DNA of 64,000 nucleotides, taken from Nephrocerus scutellatus (Eukaryota > Arthropoda > Insecta > Diptera > Pipunculidae). This document shows positions 1-11,099 of this stretch, in pieces. The stretch covers positions 114,865,908-114,929,907 of the forward strand of contig OX352763.1 of assembly GCA_947095585.1 (NCBI GenBank), read 5' to 3'. The notes below the pieces were generated by a model. The model had not been told where the DNA came from. It did no database searches and saw only the letters and a list, made by a program, of their open reading frames with translations. The position numbers were made by a program, and so were the translations under genes. The stretch's first letter is position 1. Every line of letters starts with the position of its first letter.

Positions 1-758
1 TAATGTCAATGTTGATAGGATTATTTGTGTCGTTGTAGAAGAAAGCTACGTTTTTGGGAGAGGGCTGGACAAGTACAGAGAAGATGGATAATGGTCTTCT
101 CGTCCTCCTCATCCATGCAGCGTCTGCAGAAGTCATTCGAGAAACTCCAAGTCTTGCTGCATGCTTGCCTATGAGACAGTGTCCAGTGACGACGCCTTAA
201 ATAGCACCGATGTGCCAGCTTGGGCCAAATCTTTTTTGTCGCTATGGAAGTTGAACCATTTGACCACATACGTTTAGTTTTTTTTACTAGCTTCCCGCTT
301 TAACATAAGTTTGCATGTAGCGAATGATATGCCTAGAGAACCATATTCAGGCAGGTAATATCGGTAGTGTAGCTTCAGTTCCAGTTTACTGAAATGTCTC
401 TATGACAGGCACCCAAAACAGGTGGATATTGAACTGCTAGAATTGAATTCGTAGAGACTGATTTCAGTGCAGCTTGGCTATCCGATAATGTGCGGATATC
501 CTTAGAGGGTATTACGTTTCTCTTTTGCCAAGACTGAACGCCATTATTTCAGCCTGGAAAACACTACATTGGTTAGGATGATGGAAAGAGAGGCTAAGAT
601 TTAGCCAACTTCGCCATCAGTTTTTGACCCGTCTGTGTAAAATGTATGCGTTCATCCTCCGGTAAGCGTCTTCTTTTCGGAATGATCTGGAGGGGAAGGT
701 GACCTGGAAGCTTTTGTTGAAATGGCGTCGCGGAGTGGTTTAGTCTTTGTTGTATGGG
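1..758 (-). pseudogene. LOA/I-group non-LTR retrotransposon, RNase H and C-terminal part (broken)
   Basis: Read on the minus strand, the DNA around 600-660 gives a decayed RNase H start that aligns with the YTDGSKT motif of other copies in this window. The end (269-21) gives a Cys/His-rich tail with CRRCMDEEDEK and HLLCTCPALSQKR, the usual C-terminus of this family. The same tail occurs at 12.2 and 37.1 kb, so the assignment rests on three internal copies. Stops and frameshifts split it and the window edge cuts off its 3' end. The intact family protein would nick DNA, reverse transcribe and degrade the RNA strand; this copy cannot. LOA versus the related I or R1 clades was judged by motif only. 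Confidence 0.75.
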
Positions 759-825
759 ATCCTGTCTAAATTAGGATTGTAACTTTATTTTATACACATG
801 TGTATTTCCGAAGGACATATCTGGT

Positions 826-1010
826 TGTGAGTAGCTCCATCAGGAGATACCTAATTCTAATTTTTGTAAAACACCATTCCCCGACCACCGCACCTCCTGG
901 ATTGCTGCTATGTCAGCATTAAATTTGGACAGGGTATCGGCTAGCTGCTGTGCAGCACGACTTCTATACAGTGAGCGTACGTTCCATGAGAAAATTCTAT
1001 CACCGATTTG
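826..1010 (-). pseudogene. RTE-like retrotransposon, endonuclease N-terminus fragment
   Basis: On the minus strand the sequence reads SWNVRSLYRSRAAQQLADTL followed by NADIAAIQEVRWSGNGVLQK. This is the start of the apurinic-type endonuclease of RTE-like non-LTR elements: the WNVRSL strand with its metal-binding Asn, and the catalytic Glu in QEVRW. Only about 60 codons are recognisable. Upstream sequence to about 1100 may be its 5' region but is not diagnostic. The piece is isolated, and an RTE C-terminal fragment lies in the opposite orientation at 1.2 kb. A short stretch at about 783-815 resembles the 119-bp satellite unit of 33.3 kb. Confidence 0.7.
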
Positions 1011-1204
1011 TAACTTCTTTTTCTCTATTGATATTTTATTCCTAAGGTTCTACAATTCTGAAATATACGAGCCTTACCGAATGTCGACATCGTGAAGAAA
1101 ATTAAACTCGGTAGGCTGCTGTGGGGAGGACAACAAGCTCGCATAAGCGAAAAGGATCTTGCTCGGCAAGTTGTTTGCGTTAGGATTTAAGGAAGTCGAC
1201 CATG

Positions 1205-1345
1205 CATACGTTTGAAGGATGTCGTAGACCAGGACATCCAGAGTTTAGGGATGCCAAACTAGATGACATCGGCTCGAAATTGGGAGTAGTGGAAATAGTG
1301 GAGTAGTGGAGAGATTTTCGGCGGGAGTCACTTCTTAAATGATTC
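1205..1345 (+). pseudogene. RTE-like retrotransposon, extreme C-terminus
   Basis: The reading LKDVVDQDIQSLGMPN, stop, MTSARNW matches the C-terminal motif of RTE-like polyproteins (a W-K-D-x(4)-D-x(2)-S-L-G-x-x-N-W pattern followed by an RDRWR-type end). The same motif is clearer at 22.65 kb (+) and 42.2 kb (-), so this is a third copy. It has a stop in place of the conserved Trp and a small local duplication at about 1290-1310. No RT is attached. Confidence 0.6.
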
Positions 1346-1399
1346 TGAGAATGTAATTCCAGCAATTAAATCCGAATTTTCCATTAGTCATAAGGCAAA

Positions 1400-1889
1400 A
1401 CGTATATAATTGATATGCATGGTGTATCTATAAAGGTGATAAATACTTAAACGGATAATTCCTTGGTTAATAACCAGAAAAAATTCATATGAGAGGCGTT
1501 ATAATGTGAAGAAACGACGTACTGTTGACCTTACATCGCTTCACACCCTATAACTCTTCAATGCTTCTAGCTACAAGCCTACTATTGGACTTTTTTGAAA
1601 GAAAACTATCTCTTTGAGATTAAACAATGTAATATTTTTACAAATTCTTTAAACCATTACCAATATAAAGGTCGTCAAAGTTAAAATTTAGAATTTTTCT
1701 TAAATTGTAATTACAAACATGATTATCTCGAAAAATTCTCTTCGATTAATTTTTTGGACTAATGCAGTATTAAAGCCTGTTCAATTTCCAACAAATTCAT
1801 GGAACAATGTTTCTTTGTTCGGTAAACAGAAGCAGGGCTACAACTAAAAGAAATTTGTAGAATTAATTTTAACTTTTCAATAATGTTCG
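1400..1889. other. AT-rich spacer, nothing recognised
   Basis: No coding, repeat or splice signal that I could support. It may hold the decayed far end of the mariner remnant that follows. Confidence 0.4.
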
Positions 1890-2517
1890 AAAATTTGAGA
1901 ATGCAATCGTCTGTTATGCTGCATATTCAATATCCTTCCTAGCTGTTATACAGTTTCTATTCATGTGGGATATATCAGCTCTTTCTTCCCCACTTTAAAA
2001 AAAAATCTAGAGAAGTTAGCTTTGGCGACCTAGATGGCCAAAATACCAGTTGCCCATTTCTACTAATCCATCGGTTCACTTAAAAATGCAGTAACATTGC
2101 GTCCACTGTGGCAAAGAGCACCATCCAACTGAAAGAACTTGTTCATTTGAGTCAGTCAACAATTCTGGCAGGTTATTCCCCAAAAGTTGTTTGAATATAG
2201 CCGTTCGGGTAGTATGTGAGCACCTATGAAATGTTTCTGATTACTCCGGCCTCTTTCGATAAATGCACGATTATGATTGTGGTTTTCTAATATCTACTCA
2301 CATTTCTTGAATAATAATAAGAACAGTTCATCTTTTTTCTTGCACTTGCACTGTCACTTAAAATAAACCACGTCTTACTTTGGACAATGAATCAACTTTT
2401 ACGAGGGACTGAGTGACAAACGTACACAACCTTCATCATTGGGCTTAATTCAGTTGAATGTTGTCAAATTCACATTCGTAAAGTGCTTGTCACCTTAACA
2501 GATAACACCCTGTATAC
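1890..2517 (-). pseudogene. Tc1/mariner-superfamily transposase remnant with one possible terminal repeat
   Basis: Minus-strand pieces in order read GAHILPERLYSNNFWG, FFQLDGALCHSGRNVTAF, then after a frameshift RWISRNGQLVFWPSRSPKLT and SLDFF, then CITARKDIEYAA. These match the catalytic core of Tc1/mariner-superfamily transposases: an x-QDGAPPH-type block with the second Asp, and a W-P-x-RSPDLT-x-LD-FFLWG block. Here the third catalytic position is Lys (SPKL) instead of Asp, so the copy is dead even apart from frameshifts. The N-terminal DNA-binding part is missing. At about 2516 the minus strand begins CAGGGTGTTATCTG beside a TA, a plausible terminal repeat. This family differs from the one at 18.4 kb. 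Confidence 0.65.
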
Positions 2518-2546
2518 CTACGATGATGTAGGGGGTGTTATTAAGG
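2490..2546. repeat. Short imperfect palindrome at the mariner end
   Basis: CCTTAACAGATAACACCC is mirrored about 35 bases later by GGGTGTTATTAAGG. This may be two terminal repeats brought together by deletion, or chance. Confidence 0.35.
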
Positions 2547-2559
2547 CAAGCAACGCACA

Positions 2560-4490
2560 CTTAGGTGATTGAGTGCTGCTCCTGCTTTAGACTGCTTTGC
2601 GTTCTCTCCAAAAAACCTCTGCAAATATCTCACAGGAAATTCCTTTAACCACTCATTTATAGTAAGCAACTTTCTCATATCCCGCTCTAGCCAACCTATT
2701 GATTTGCGCCCTGACAGGATAAGTAATCACCTCCCATTCACACTATATTCATCATTCATGCCTCTTGTGAGAAACCAACCAAACCAAAGGCTACCCAAAA
2801 AAAAAGCGTCATAACTTTCCAGTTGCAGGACAATTTAATATGAAAATGTGAATGATTGCAAGGGAAGAACACAAATCCCAATTGAAAAGGACGCTGCGGC
2901 ACCACCACTACCACCCATTGACTCTCATATGTGGGTGGGTGTCCTTTGTTTTCTTCTCATCAGCCTGTTTGTTTTTGTTGTTGTTGTTGTTGTTGTTGTT
3001 GCTTCACATTTAACACTTTTGGCCTTGCGTCGAGTCTTTGAGTGCACAACACTTTACCGCGGCATAAATAGTGACATGATGTGGTGTGGCGTCCTTGTCA
3101 CAACCACGGTGTTCATCTCTCATCTTCAATGGCGCGCTATGTGGCTATTATTTATTTCCGGATATTGTCTTGTGAATGGTATTAGCTTCGAAGTAAGGCC
3201 GTGATGTGATGAGTGTTTGTTTGGTTTTGGCTATATACATAGTTATATAGCAATTCGAGCTCAAGTGCTTGATGGAGTACGAGCCGTGCGCAATATAAAT
3301 AAACATTCAACACCATACCATCGGGGTAATGTTTTGTAAGTAAATGCTACACGATCCTCGGCTTGTTGTCGTTTCGACAATGCGCTTTAGCTTTTGCCGT
3401 TTGCAGCACATACTCGTACACCTCCACGTCCTTAAAAGAGCTCGTCGAGAGACAATAGTAATCATTAGAATATAACAGGAACCTAGTCGAAGCAAAAAGG
3501 AGGACACGAAGAGCAAGAATAAAACTAGAACGATTGATGTACATGACATAGAACAAGACAAGACTGACGACTCTACATACAGATACGCACGAACACGAAG
3601 GATTATTGCTGTAGGTAAGGATTTACAGAATGTCTTTCTTTTTTTTGCACTTGAACAGTAGGCCTATGCCTACTACCAGTACTTCTTCTACGTCCTTTTA
3701 TCTCACGTGTAATCCTTGTCTTTCTGCCAATTTGTCGGTGATGTCGGTCGATGTTGTTATTATGTTGTGTTGCTGATGTTCCAATTCCCATTGAGTCACC
3801 CGCTTACTAATATCCTGTGAAGAGCAAAGAAAAATCGATAAAGTGATTTATTCCGGCCGAGAAATCGAAAATGGATGATAAAGTAGCAGATTGAATGGAT
3901 GACAAGGAAAGAATGGGGGGGTTGGATTGGGAAGATATGAGCTGAAAGCGTAAGCATTTATAAGCCCTGAGCAGGCGGTAGATGGCCTACAGAAAGCACG
4001 TATAAGCCATCAGGTGAAAAGATTTTCAAAGGTAGGAATTCCAGATTATTTATGACGTGTGTGTGCATTTGTGTGTGTGAGTGAAAAGAGCTGACACAAT
4101 TTTCCTTCAAACAGCAGATGACTTACATGATTCAGGTGTAATTTGCTGACAATTTTTGAGAAAATGGAGTTGACATCATTCTGGTGGGGTTAATAGGAAA
4201 AACAGTATTTTAAGCAGGAAACTCAATGATGGATCGATTTTTAAAGATTGTCAGAGAGATATTTACCAGTCATAACTCGAGTTTGCAGTTTTGTGTTTGT
4301 GGCGTGTAAGTCATTTTTTATCGCGTTGTCACCATTAGGAATGCTCCAAAGCTCAGTTCGGTACTTTCCTTTAAATCAGTTCTTTTCATGTTTTTTTTAA
4401 GATAAACCCTAACTTAATTGGCTGACACTGCGACCTAAAAAATCTATGGAATCGTAGGGTGTACCTAATCTAAGAGGGCGTACCTATATT
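2560..4490. other. Spacer with microsatellite, no recognised gene
   Basis: Open frames here (for example 2848-3204) have no recognisable domain, and the hydrophobic run in that frame is produced by a TTG microsatellite. Simple GT-rich runs occur near 4058-4083. I see no splice-flanked exon with a protein-like composition. Confidence 0.5.
2971..3001. repeat. (TTG)n microsatellite
   Basis: About nine uninterrupted GTT/TTG units. Confidence 0.9.
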
Positions 4491-4499
4491 CGTGACAGC

Positions 4500-5290
4500 T
4501 CTTCATGCGTTTTTTAGTGTTGAAAAGCTTTCTAACTTTCTTCCTAAGTTTGGCCATTCTACCAGGGAACCTTACGTTTACTCAGACTGGTTTTGGGGAC
4601 ACAGATGCCGAAGTAGGAGGTAAGCAACACATCATTTATCCTATATGCTGACTCATCTAGTTCCCCTGCTGACTTTATAGGAGTAGGTAGCATATATATC
4701 TTGGTGAGGACATGTCCCCGCTAAAGATTCCAGTCCGTAGACTTAGGATCGTATCTGGAAGAAGCATGTGCCAATCTGCCTGGAACGTTAAACCTGATGT
4801 GTTGATGGTCACACAGAGAGGCTTCATCGGACACATGCCAGTTTTCGACGATACTTGATATAAATGGACTGGCAAGCGTGAGGTCAACTACCTCTTCGCG
4901 AATCACATTTGTAAATGATGTGGATTTTAAGCCTTTGTTTACAATTTCTACAATACAACTAATGAGATAGTCTAAAAGACACTCACTCCTTCTGTTGATG
5001 TCACTACTGATCCAGACAACGTGATGCGCATTTGCGTCACAACCAATGATATATTGTAGGTTGTTGTCCTTGCAGTATAGTGTGAGCTTCTGGACCTCTC
5101 TGGACCTCAATGGGCCGAATGCTATCGCCATCGCCGGCGAATTACGCTGAAGCACACACGATGTTATTTGATCCCCTCTCGGTCGGAATCTCAACTAGAA
5201 GTGCCACCAGGTCCTTCGTCCTTGGCGCTGGTTCCCCGCATTTAAAGATTAGCCTACTTGCCTTTTCTTTTCATGTCAAAGACTCGGTAA
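4500..5290 (-). pseudogene. LOA/I-group retrotransposon endonuclease domain
   Basis: Minus-strand translation gives an apurinic-type endonuclease in order: DLVALLVEIPTERGSNNIVC (first strand), then after a frameshift IIGCDANAHHVVW (the GCDANAH metal-site motif), FTNVIREEVVDLTLASPF, and SDEASLCDHQHIRF (a variant of the S-L-S-D-H-R catalytic end). Beyond a stop near 4720 it continues to a PWWN motif of the linker between endonuclease and RT. One open stretch (5194-4721, 157 codons) covers most of the domain. The RT part is absent. Close relatives in this window are at 24.0-24.5 kb. Confidence 0.8.
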
Positions 5291-5299
5291 AATAAATTG

Positions 5300-6950
5300 T
5301 GACAAAATGTCCCAACATTGTTGTTGGTTTAGTTCTTCTCTTCAGGTACTAAATATGAAGGTCCTTCTCCATTTTAGGTCGAATTAAACTGAATTCAGAA
5401 CTTTGATAAATTCAGAAATTCAGATGCGTAAGTCGATCAGTGCGTACGGAGTGAGCAGTAAATTAAGGAAGCAGGAATGGTACAATTAATGAATTCTACC
5501 GTTGACTCTAGATAGCTAAACAATGAGGAATTAATTTGCTACAAGAAATAGTAAGTTAAGTTCGAATTAGCCTTGGCAAATGATTGCGACAGTTACCAAT
5601 AAGTTATCAATACAAAGAAAGCTATTTCAACGCACGCTATGAATGCCACCCATTAGTATTTTATTGCAACATTCGATATCTAATCACATTAAGGGAGCGC
5701 ACATTATCCTACGTGAGTGTACATCTTAATCTCAACCATAAATCATTCAAAAGTAGATAAGAAGAACGAACCGGGCCGTCGTTCACCAAAGCAAAACAAG
5801 GCCGGGCCTGCTCGTTGTCATAAATCCCATCTTAAACAATCAACGCTAAGCGAGTCATTTTGCTTCCGGTAAGCGGGGCGCGTTGTGGTCATTATAATGA
5901 GAGTAGCATCCGTCTAACCAATAATCGATTGGAAACCTTAAACAAACTTAGTCAAACTTTGCTCCCTACCTCTCCAGTAGCCCAATTGATTGATTTATCG
6001 CTTAAACCGCTGGAAAACGAATTAAAATCTCTTCAGTCAAAACCATTATGCATCTCATTCCGGCGCTGTGTGCTGTGCTCTGAGCTCGGTCATAAAATCG
6101 TGTCAATTAATCACAAGTTGCTTGCGGAGATGTGAGCGAGGTCTGTGTGAGAATTCCTTCTTCCGGTGAGCTTGCGGCAGGCAGTGAAATGGGTACACCT
6201 TACAGCTCCTGGCACACTCTCCTTTATACTAATCTCTAAAGAACGAGTGCACCTCACCTGAATTCGAAGTGGATTTGGGTATTTAGGTTGAGTCTTTTGA
6301 ACCTTACATCATTCATAGAATTTTCTGTGTATCTATGCCTATAGTATCTGCGTAAGAACATAACCTTATCGTGTGATTCTGGTAAAGGAGAATTTTGATT
6401 GCTACTTAATGTATTTGTAGTGCAGCAAGACACAAAAACAATGTATCTCGTCTCGGTACAAACCCTTGGGCTAATTTTTGTTCTGAACAAAAATGAAACA
6501 AAAGCGAAGCAAAGATGACAATAACATCCATATCAATGTAAGGTTTTTTTTTCTTAATTTATTACAATTGCGATGAACTCATTTAGTATATTATGTATCT
6601 AATGATTTACATGTTCTTTGTGCTATAACACAGTTGTTAGTCACATCATTGAATACACCAAATTATGCTAAATATAATCTTGAAGGTTCACCAAGTAAAG
6701 TGACCGTATTCTTTGAAGTTTTCATCAACGATAAGGGATAAGGTATACTATGATGTGGCGAATGGAAGAGTTGTTATGTAGCTGAAGCCTAGCTTCGTAT
6801 TTTGCGGCATCTTTATTTATTTCTTTATTGATGTTTCCCATTCATGGATCAAAAGTATGTTCAGAGTTTAATGGCCTAGATCTATATCGGCTTTAGAATT
6901 TTCCGATATCTTATTGTAAAACAGGTACGCAGCTTCTAGTTTGTATTATT
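5300..6950. other. Unique-looking spacer, possible regulatory DNA
   Basis: No transposon signature found. The segment 5640-6140 is less AT-rich and holds an open frame (5860-6135, 91 codons) with no recognisable domain. It contains TTGATTGATTTATC at about 5988-6001, which resembles a homeodomain cofactor site. A conserved enhancer is possible but cannot be shown from one genome. Confidence 0.3.
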
Positions 6951-6954
6951 TAAT

Positions 6955-7500
6955 GTCAACACCTCTGTCTTACCAACACTATTTATATCAGCGAACCTGA
7001 AAACTATGGATAATATCTAATATCAATATTGACCTCGGCCCAGCCCCGAAAAAGGCTCAAAGTAACCCTCCAAATCCCTTGCGCTAGCGTGCTCTAAACA
7101 AAACTCCACCATACAACACCACACCCAGTCGATCTCTGTGCTACCAATACTATTCATCTCAACGACCCCAAAAACTATGGATTCGACACTAACATCAATA
7201 TCGACCCTGGTCCCGACAAAAAAAACTCCAAGACCCTCCAAAGCTCTTAAGCGTGCGCTATTAAAAAAAATAACCCACCATACAAAACCACACTCCGTCG
7301 ACCAACCACTGTCTTACCAACGTTATTGATTTCAGCGGCACCGAAGACTATGGATTCGACACTAATAACTAATATCGGTCGAAGGGATAAAGAAAAACAT
7401 CAACCCGTTCTTAAGACCCTACAAATTCCTTCAAGCGTGCACGTGTATTAAAAAATCACGATACACCAAACCAAATCGACCCACAACTGAAGCTTTGTTT
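6955..7500. repeat. Tandem array, about 172-bp unit, three copies
   Basis: The phrase GTCTTACCAACACTATT and variants begins units at 6967, 7138 and 7311, each followed by AACTATGGATTCGACACTAA-like sequence and a CACCATACAAAACCACAC-like segment. Spacing is 171-173 bp. The core phrase is shared with the shorter array at 28.2-28.8 kb, so the two are one dispersed satellite family. Confidence 0.8.
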
Positions 7501-7814
7501 TGGCGATCACAGTTTTAGAACCACACTGTGGCTGAGTGACAATAGCCAATTAGTATATTGAAGATTGTTGGTACTTTGTATTAAGTGCTTCTTTTTAAAA
7601 ACTTTTATTTAACTTGACTTTTCCATTCTATCGGGTTTTTCGACTTCTTTGAGGTCCTTTTTAACCACCTTCCACCAACACCTTTGTGAGCAGAGCCATT
7701 ACTGAGACCTCGTACATGACGCGTGTGGCGCGTTTGATGCATGAATGCGATAGGCCCGTCCTGTTTTTTGACCACCTTCCACACGTGCTATTTAAAATTT
7801 TGAGGGTATCTTAA
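7501..7814. other. Spacer between two arrays
   Basis: Nothing recognised. Confidence 0.4.
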
Positions 7815-8105
7815 CCTTGTACTGACTACTGTAGCGTGCAGCTAGCAGTCTTGGGCTGCAGTCGCAATAAACTAATTGCAAAGGCAAGTGTTGTCCTAGC
7901 TGTATTGACTACTGTAGCATGCAGTTAGAAGTAGATGTTCGGAGTAGAGTTGTTGCTAGCTTGCGCTGCAGTCGCACTAAACTACTTACAAAAGCAAGTG
8001 TCGTACTTGCTGTATTGACTACTGTAGCGTGTAGAGTAGAGTGAGTAGAGTAGTGTCGCTGGCTTGGCTGCAGTAGTACTAAAATACTTACAAAGGCAAA
8101 AGGAT
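7815..8105. repeat. Tandem array, about 85-110 bp unit, three copies
   Basis: Units open with TATTGACTACTGTAGCGTG-like sequence at about 7818, 7903 and 8014. Each continues through a GGCTGCAGT-type segment and ACTTACAAAGGCAAG. The units differ by indels and by a GAGTAGAGT stutter in the third. Confidence 0.75.
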
Positions 8106-8139
8106 TGCCAAAAGGTATGATCAAGCGATCAGAAGTTAA

Positions 8140-8560
8140 ATTTTAAACTGTGTTGGAACTAAGATCCGAAATGCGGGAGTCACTGCGGTACAAGTACATA
8201 CTTCGACAATATCGCTCCTCGTAATATGGAGTATCGTTATCACCGAAATACGATGTAATGCTCCACCTTAAATGGTGTATTGCTCCACACAATATGGATT
8301 TTCGCCGTGCATTGAATGTGTATGTTTTGAAAAGCTGTTTGGGAATTACATTTGTGGCTTTGTGGAAAAATGACATTTTCCACCATCGTTGTTGTTGTTC
8401 AACTTCAAACAATTGTAATTCCAATTGATACTGCACGGCGAATTCTGTTGCCAAAAACAAATTCTCTAGTTGGTGGTTTGAACCCACGATCGGACGGACG
8501 TTCCGACTGTAGTCGGTGATCTTATACATGCGACCATTGTGCTCTTTATAAATCAGAGCA
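8140..8560 (-). mobile_element. Candidate tRNA-derived SINE, second family
   Basis: On the minus strand a tRNA-like head runs from about 8545 to 8460: TGGTCGCATGTATAAGATC (A-box-like) and, about 40 bases on, GTGGGTTCAAACCACC (B-box GGTTCAAACC). A body follows without coding sense. The spacing fits an internal RNA polymerase III promoter. No target duplication was found. The 128-codon open frame across it is probably incidental. Confidence 0.4.
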
Positions 8561-8599
8561 CTAATCGTTGGTTTTTATCATACGTTTTCATGCATTTCT

Positions 8600-8692
8600 T
8601 CTTAGAAAAGTCTTCCCCAGCTGCGGATTCGAACCTGTTATTCGGTGAATCGGACGTTCGGTGGTCTTGGTGTACCAAAACACTTCGTTACA
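8600..8692 (-). promoter_or_regulatory. tRNA-like segment with B-box
   Basis: The minus strand reads AACAGGTTCGAATCCGCAG, a perfect RNA polymerase III B-box (GGTTCGAATCC). It is preceded by ACCACCGAACGTCCGATTCACC, related to the head of the neighbouring element. It may be a dimer partner of that SINE or a decayed tRNA pseudogene; no cloverleaf could be drawn with confidence. Confidence 0.35.
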
Positions 8693-9002
8693 ACCTCAGA
8701 GGGCGTTTCTAATAACCCGAGTATGACTCGTCTCGCGTGCGCCGCGTGCGATGCGTGGAAAATTGGCTAATCTTTAGAATAGTCCCGACCAGCGTCGACT
8801 TCTTTGTCGTCCACTTTGTAATCACCTTTCACGCAGAACTTTGAGAGCTGAAATTTTGTGAGCAGCTTAGTGTCCAGTGATATTTCTAAGGTCCCGTGTG
8901 TGATACGTATCGCAAATCGCGTGCAGCGCATGTGATGCGTAGAAAATGTATTAAACTTTGGAACAGGCCCAACCCCAATAGCAGATACAGATACAGATAA
9001 TA

Positions 9003-9265
9003 ATAATAATAATATTCGGCGCCTAGCTTCTCGCGACCATTTTTGTTGTGCATGTATATTTTTGGACACAAATGGAAAGGACCTACAATTTAAGGCCGGA
9101 TCCGAATGGCGAAGAAGCTTTCCGTGACAAGTTATTACTCTCGAAACGTTTGTCAGACATTCGCGAGAGGTGGGACACCATGAAAAATACTTTTGGTGTT
9201 ACTGGGATTCGAACCACGAACCTTCTGCTCAGTAGCCATGCGCTTTTCCACTGAGCCCACATACA
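9003..9265 (-). mobile_element. tRNA-derived SINE, full-length copy with target-site duplication
   Basis: Read on the minus strand: a tRNA-like head with A-box GGGCTCAGTGG and B-box GGTTCGAATCCC, a body with CGTGACAAG/CTTGTCACGG and GGATCCGGCCTTAAATTGTA landmarks, and a tail of ATT repeats. It is flanked by the 12-bp direct repeat ATACAGATAATA (8991-9002 and 9266-9277), the mark of L1- or RTE-style target-primed insertion. The element encodes no protein and must borrow enzymes from a LINE. Other copies are at 16.29, 41.55 and 55.2 kb. Confidence 0.88.
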
Positions 9266-9586
9266 ATACAGATAATACAATGTAAAAATAAAAGGACTGT
9301 GTTGCGTGTGGCGTGTAAAGATGCATAAAAGTTTTTACCCGAAAAACAAAGTTTTTTTTTACACTCACTTGTATCTCTTTGACTCTCTATCTGAGTTTGG
9401 TGTCGAGGCAAAAGCCAAATTATTTTACGTGTTTGGATATGGCACCTGCTGTATTTCTATAGATATTGCGACTAGCTTTATGAGATGTAAATTAGTAAGA
9501 GTGTGCGGGGACTTTATCTCGCTAAGTTGTGTTCTCCATCGATTCGGCCCAGTTACAAATCGCATTGTTGACTCTCTGTATATAGA

Positions 9587-9810
9587 TTGCTAGTTGCTTC
9601 TGCGACAACACATCCAATAGTCATTTTTGTATCATCATCTGCAAAGGTAGCTATCCTTTATTTGTTGTTGATAGAACTATTGTATACATTTCTTGTATTA
9701 GTACAGAATTGGTCCCAATACACTCCCCTGCGGCACACCGGCAGACGTTCTCTTAAGTACAAGATATTCATCATCGTATTTCTCTCTAAAATGTCTATCA
9801 GTTAAGTAAG
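9587..9810 (-). pseudogene. Jockey-clade reverse transcriptase palm fragment
   Basis: Minus-strand reading gives KYDDEYLVLKRTSAGVPQGSVLGPILY and, after frameshifts, IATFADDDTKM. GVPQGSVLGP followed by FADD is the RT motif pair of Jockey-clade non-LTR elements; FADD holds the two catalytic aspartates. The region between them is frameshifted and carries stops. Only about 75 codons remain. Confidence 0.7.
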
Positions 9811-11099
9811 ATTTTATTAACTAATGAAACTGCCTCAGCAGATCTTTATGCAGCTAGTATGTTGCTAGTTCTAGTAGGCTATCCTAAATACAAAATCGCA
9901 ATTAACAAAAAAAAACCAGATTCTCTACATTGGGATTCTGTAGTTTTTGGTTTTTGTAAATGGGGATTTTGATTTTGTGATTTATTTTTTCTTTGGGATT
10001 TTGAATTTTGGATTTTCGATTGCGATGGGGTTTTTTTTTTTTGTCGACTTTAATACTCCGTATGTCTATGCCAAGCTTTGTGGAATGCTAGAGCAACAGA
10101 AAGGACTTCTGTCTTCAATTATCGGCTTTTATCTCTTTAGTAGTAATTTTTTGAATAATTTTGACATGGGTAGAAGAAACTAACTTGGCCTGTGCGATTT
10201 CTTGTCTTTAGGTTTTTCCATCAGTATACAAGTAATAAAAGTAAATAATAAATTTTACACAAATAAAATTAAACTAGGTAGAGTGGTGGTCCTTGCCGCC
10301 CTAGCGAGGGCCTCAAACCCAACCTCTTCCTAAAGAATTAAAAATTAAAATTTTAATTGAAAGCATTTCGTGACAGACAAAAGGGGTTTAATTTAATTGG
10401 CCATCTAAAAGTAAATTGTCACATATCAATCTACTACTCTACTCGTTAATTTTATTTGACTATAATCGTATTGCATTGTTATTTTTCCAATGGCAAATAT
10501 TGCATTGAAGAATAATTTATTGTCCCAACACGCTTAATTACTGTGATCCAGTACATAATGACATTGTTTTATATTTGTGGGACACTGCTGTTATTTATGC
10601 TGTTGCTGAACTAGTTGTAGATTTATATGCCTTTTTATGACTGAAAAGTAATATCTTTTATGTAATTTATTCACGTGATTGACAAAAACAATAACCGTGG
10701 TCTTATTACGACACACATTGCATAAATTGCCATTGTTATTAAAATCAGAGCACATACACAATAAAAGGATAATTTTTAATTCGAATGGCAATGATTATTT
10801 GAATTGTTATCAATAATAATAATAATTATTTTGTGAATGAAAATGAGATATACACACACATACATCATATTAAGTGAAAAGTTTAATTATGCAAATTAAT
10901 TCGATTTGATTGAATTAAGCGAAAACTGTAAATAACAGAAAATCCATAATAATAATAAACTTATCACATTATTCACCCCAGGAAGGTTAATTATTTTTAT
11001 TAAAATCGAATGCAAATTTAAAAATATCATCGAAGCTTAAAATAAATGTAAATTTTTAATACACAGAACACTCGATATGCGCGGTTCATAAGATGAATT
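9811..11099. other. AT-rich spacer with homeodomain and POU-like sites
   Basis: No coding sense. Poly-T tracts lie near 10030. A segment at about 10265-10320 resembles the 3' tail region at 63.8 kb and is probably a retroelement end. From 10500 the DNA is very AT-rich with many ATTA cores. Confidence 0.4.
10886..10900. promoter_or_regulatory. POU octamer-like site
   Basis: ATTATGCAAATTAAT contains the octamer ATGCAAAT flanked by TAAT cores. It is only a motif match; such sites arise by chance in AT-rich DNA. Confidence 0.2.

Noticed and set aside
2848..3204. 118-codon frame with a membrane-like segment
   Set aside because: The hydrophobic stretch is Val/Phe coded by the TTG microsatellite.
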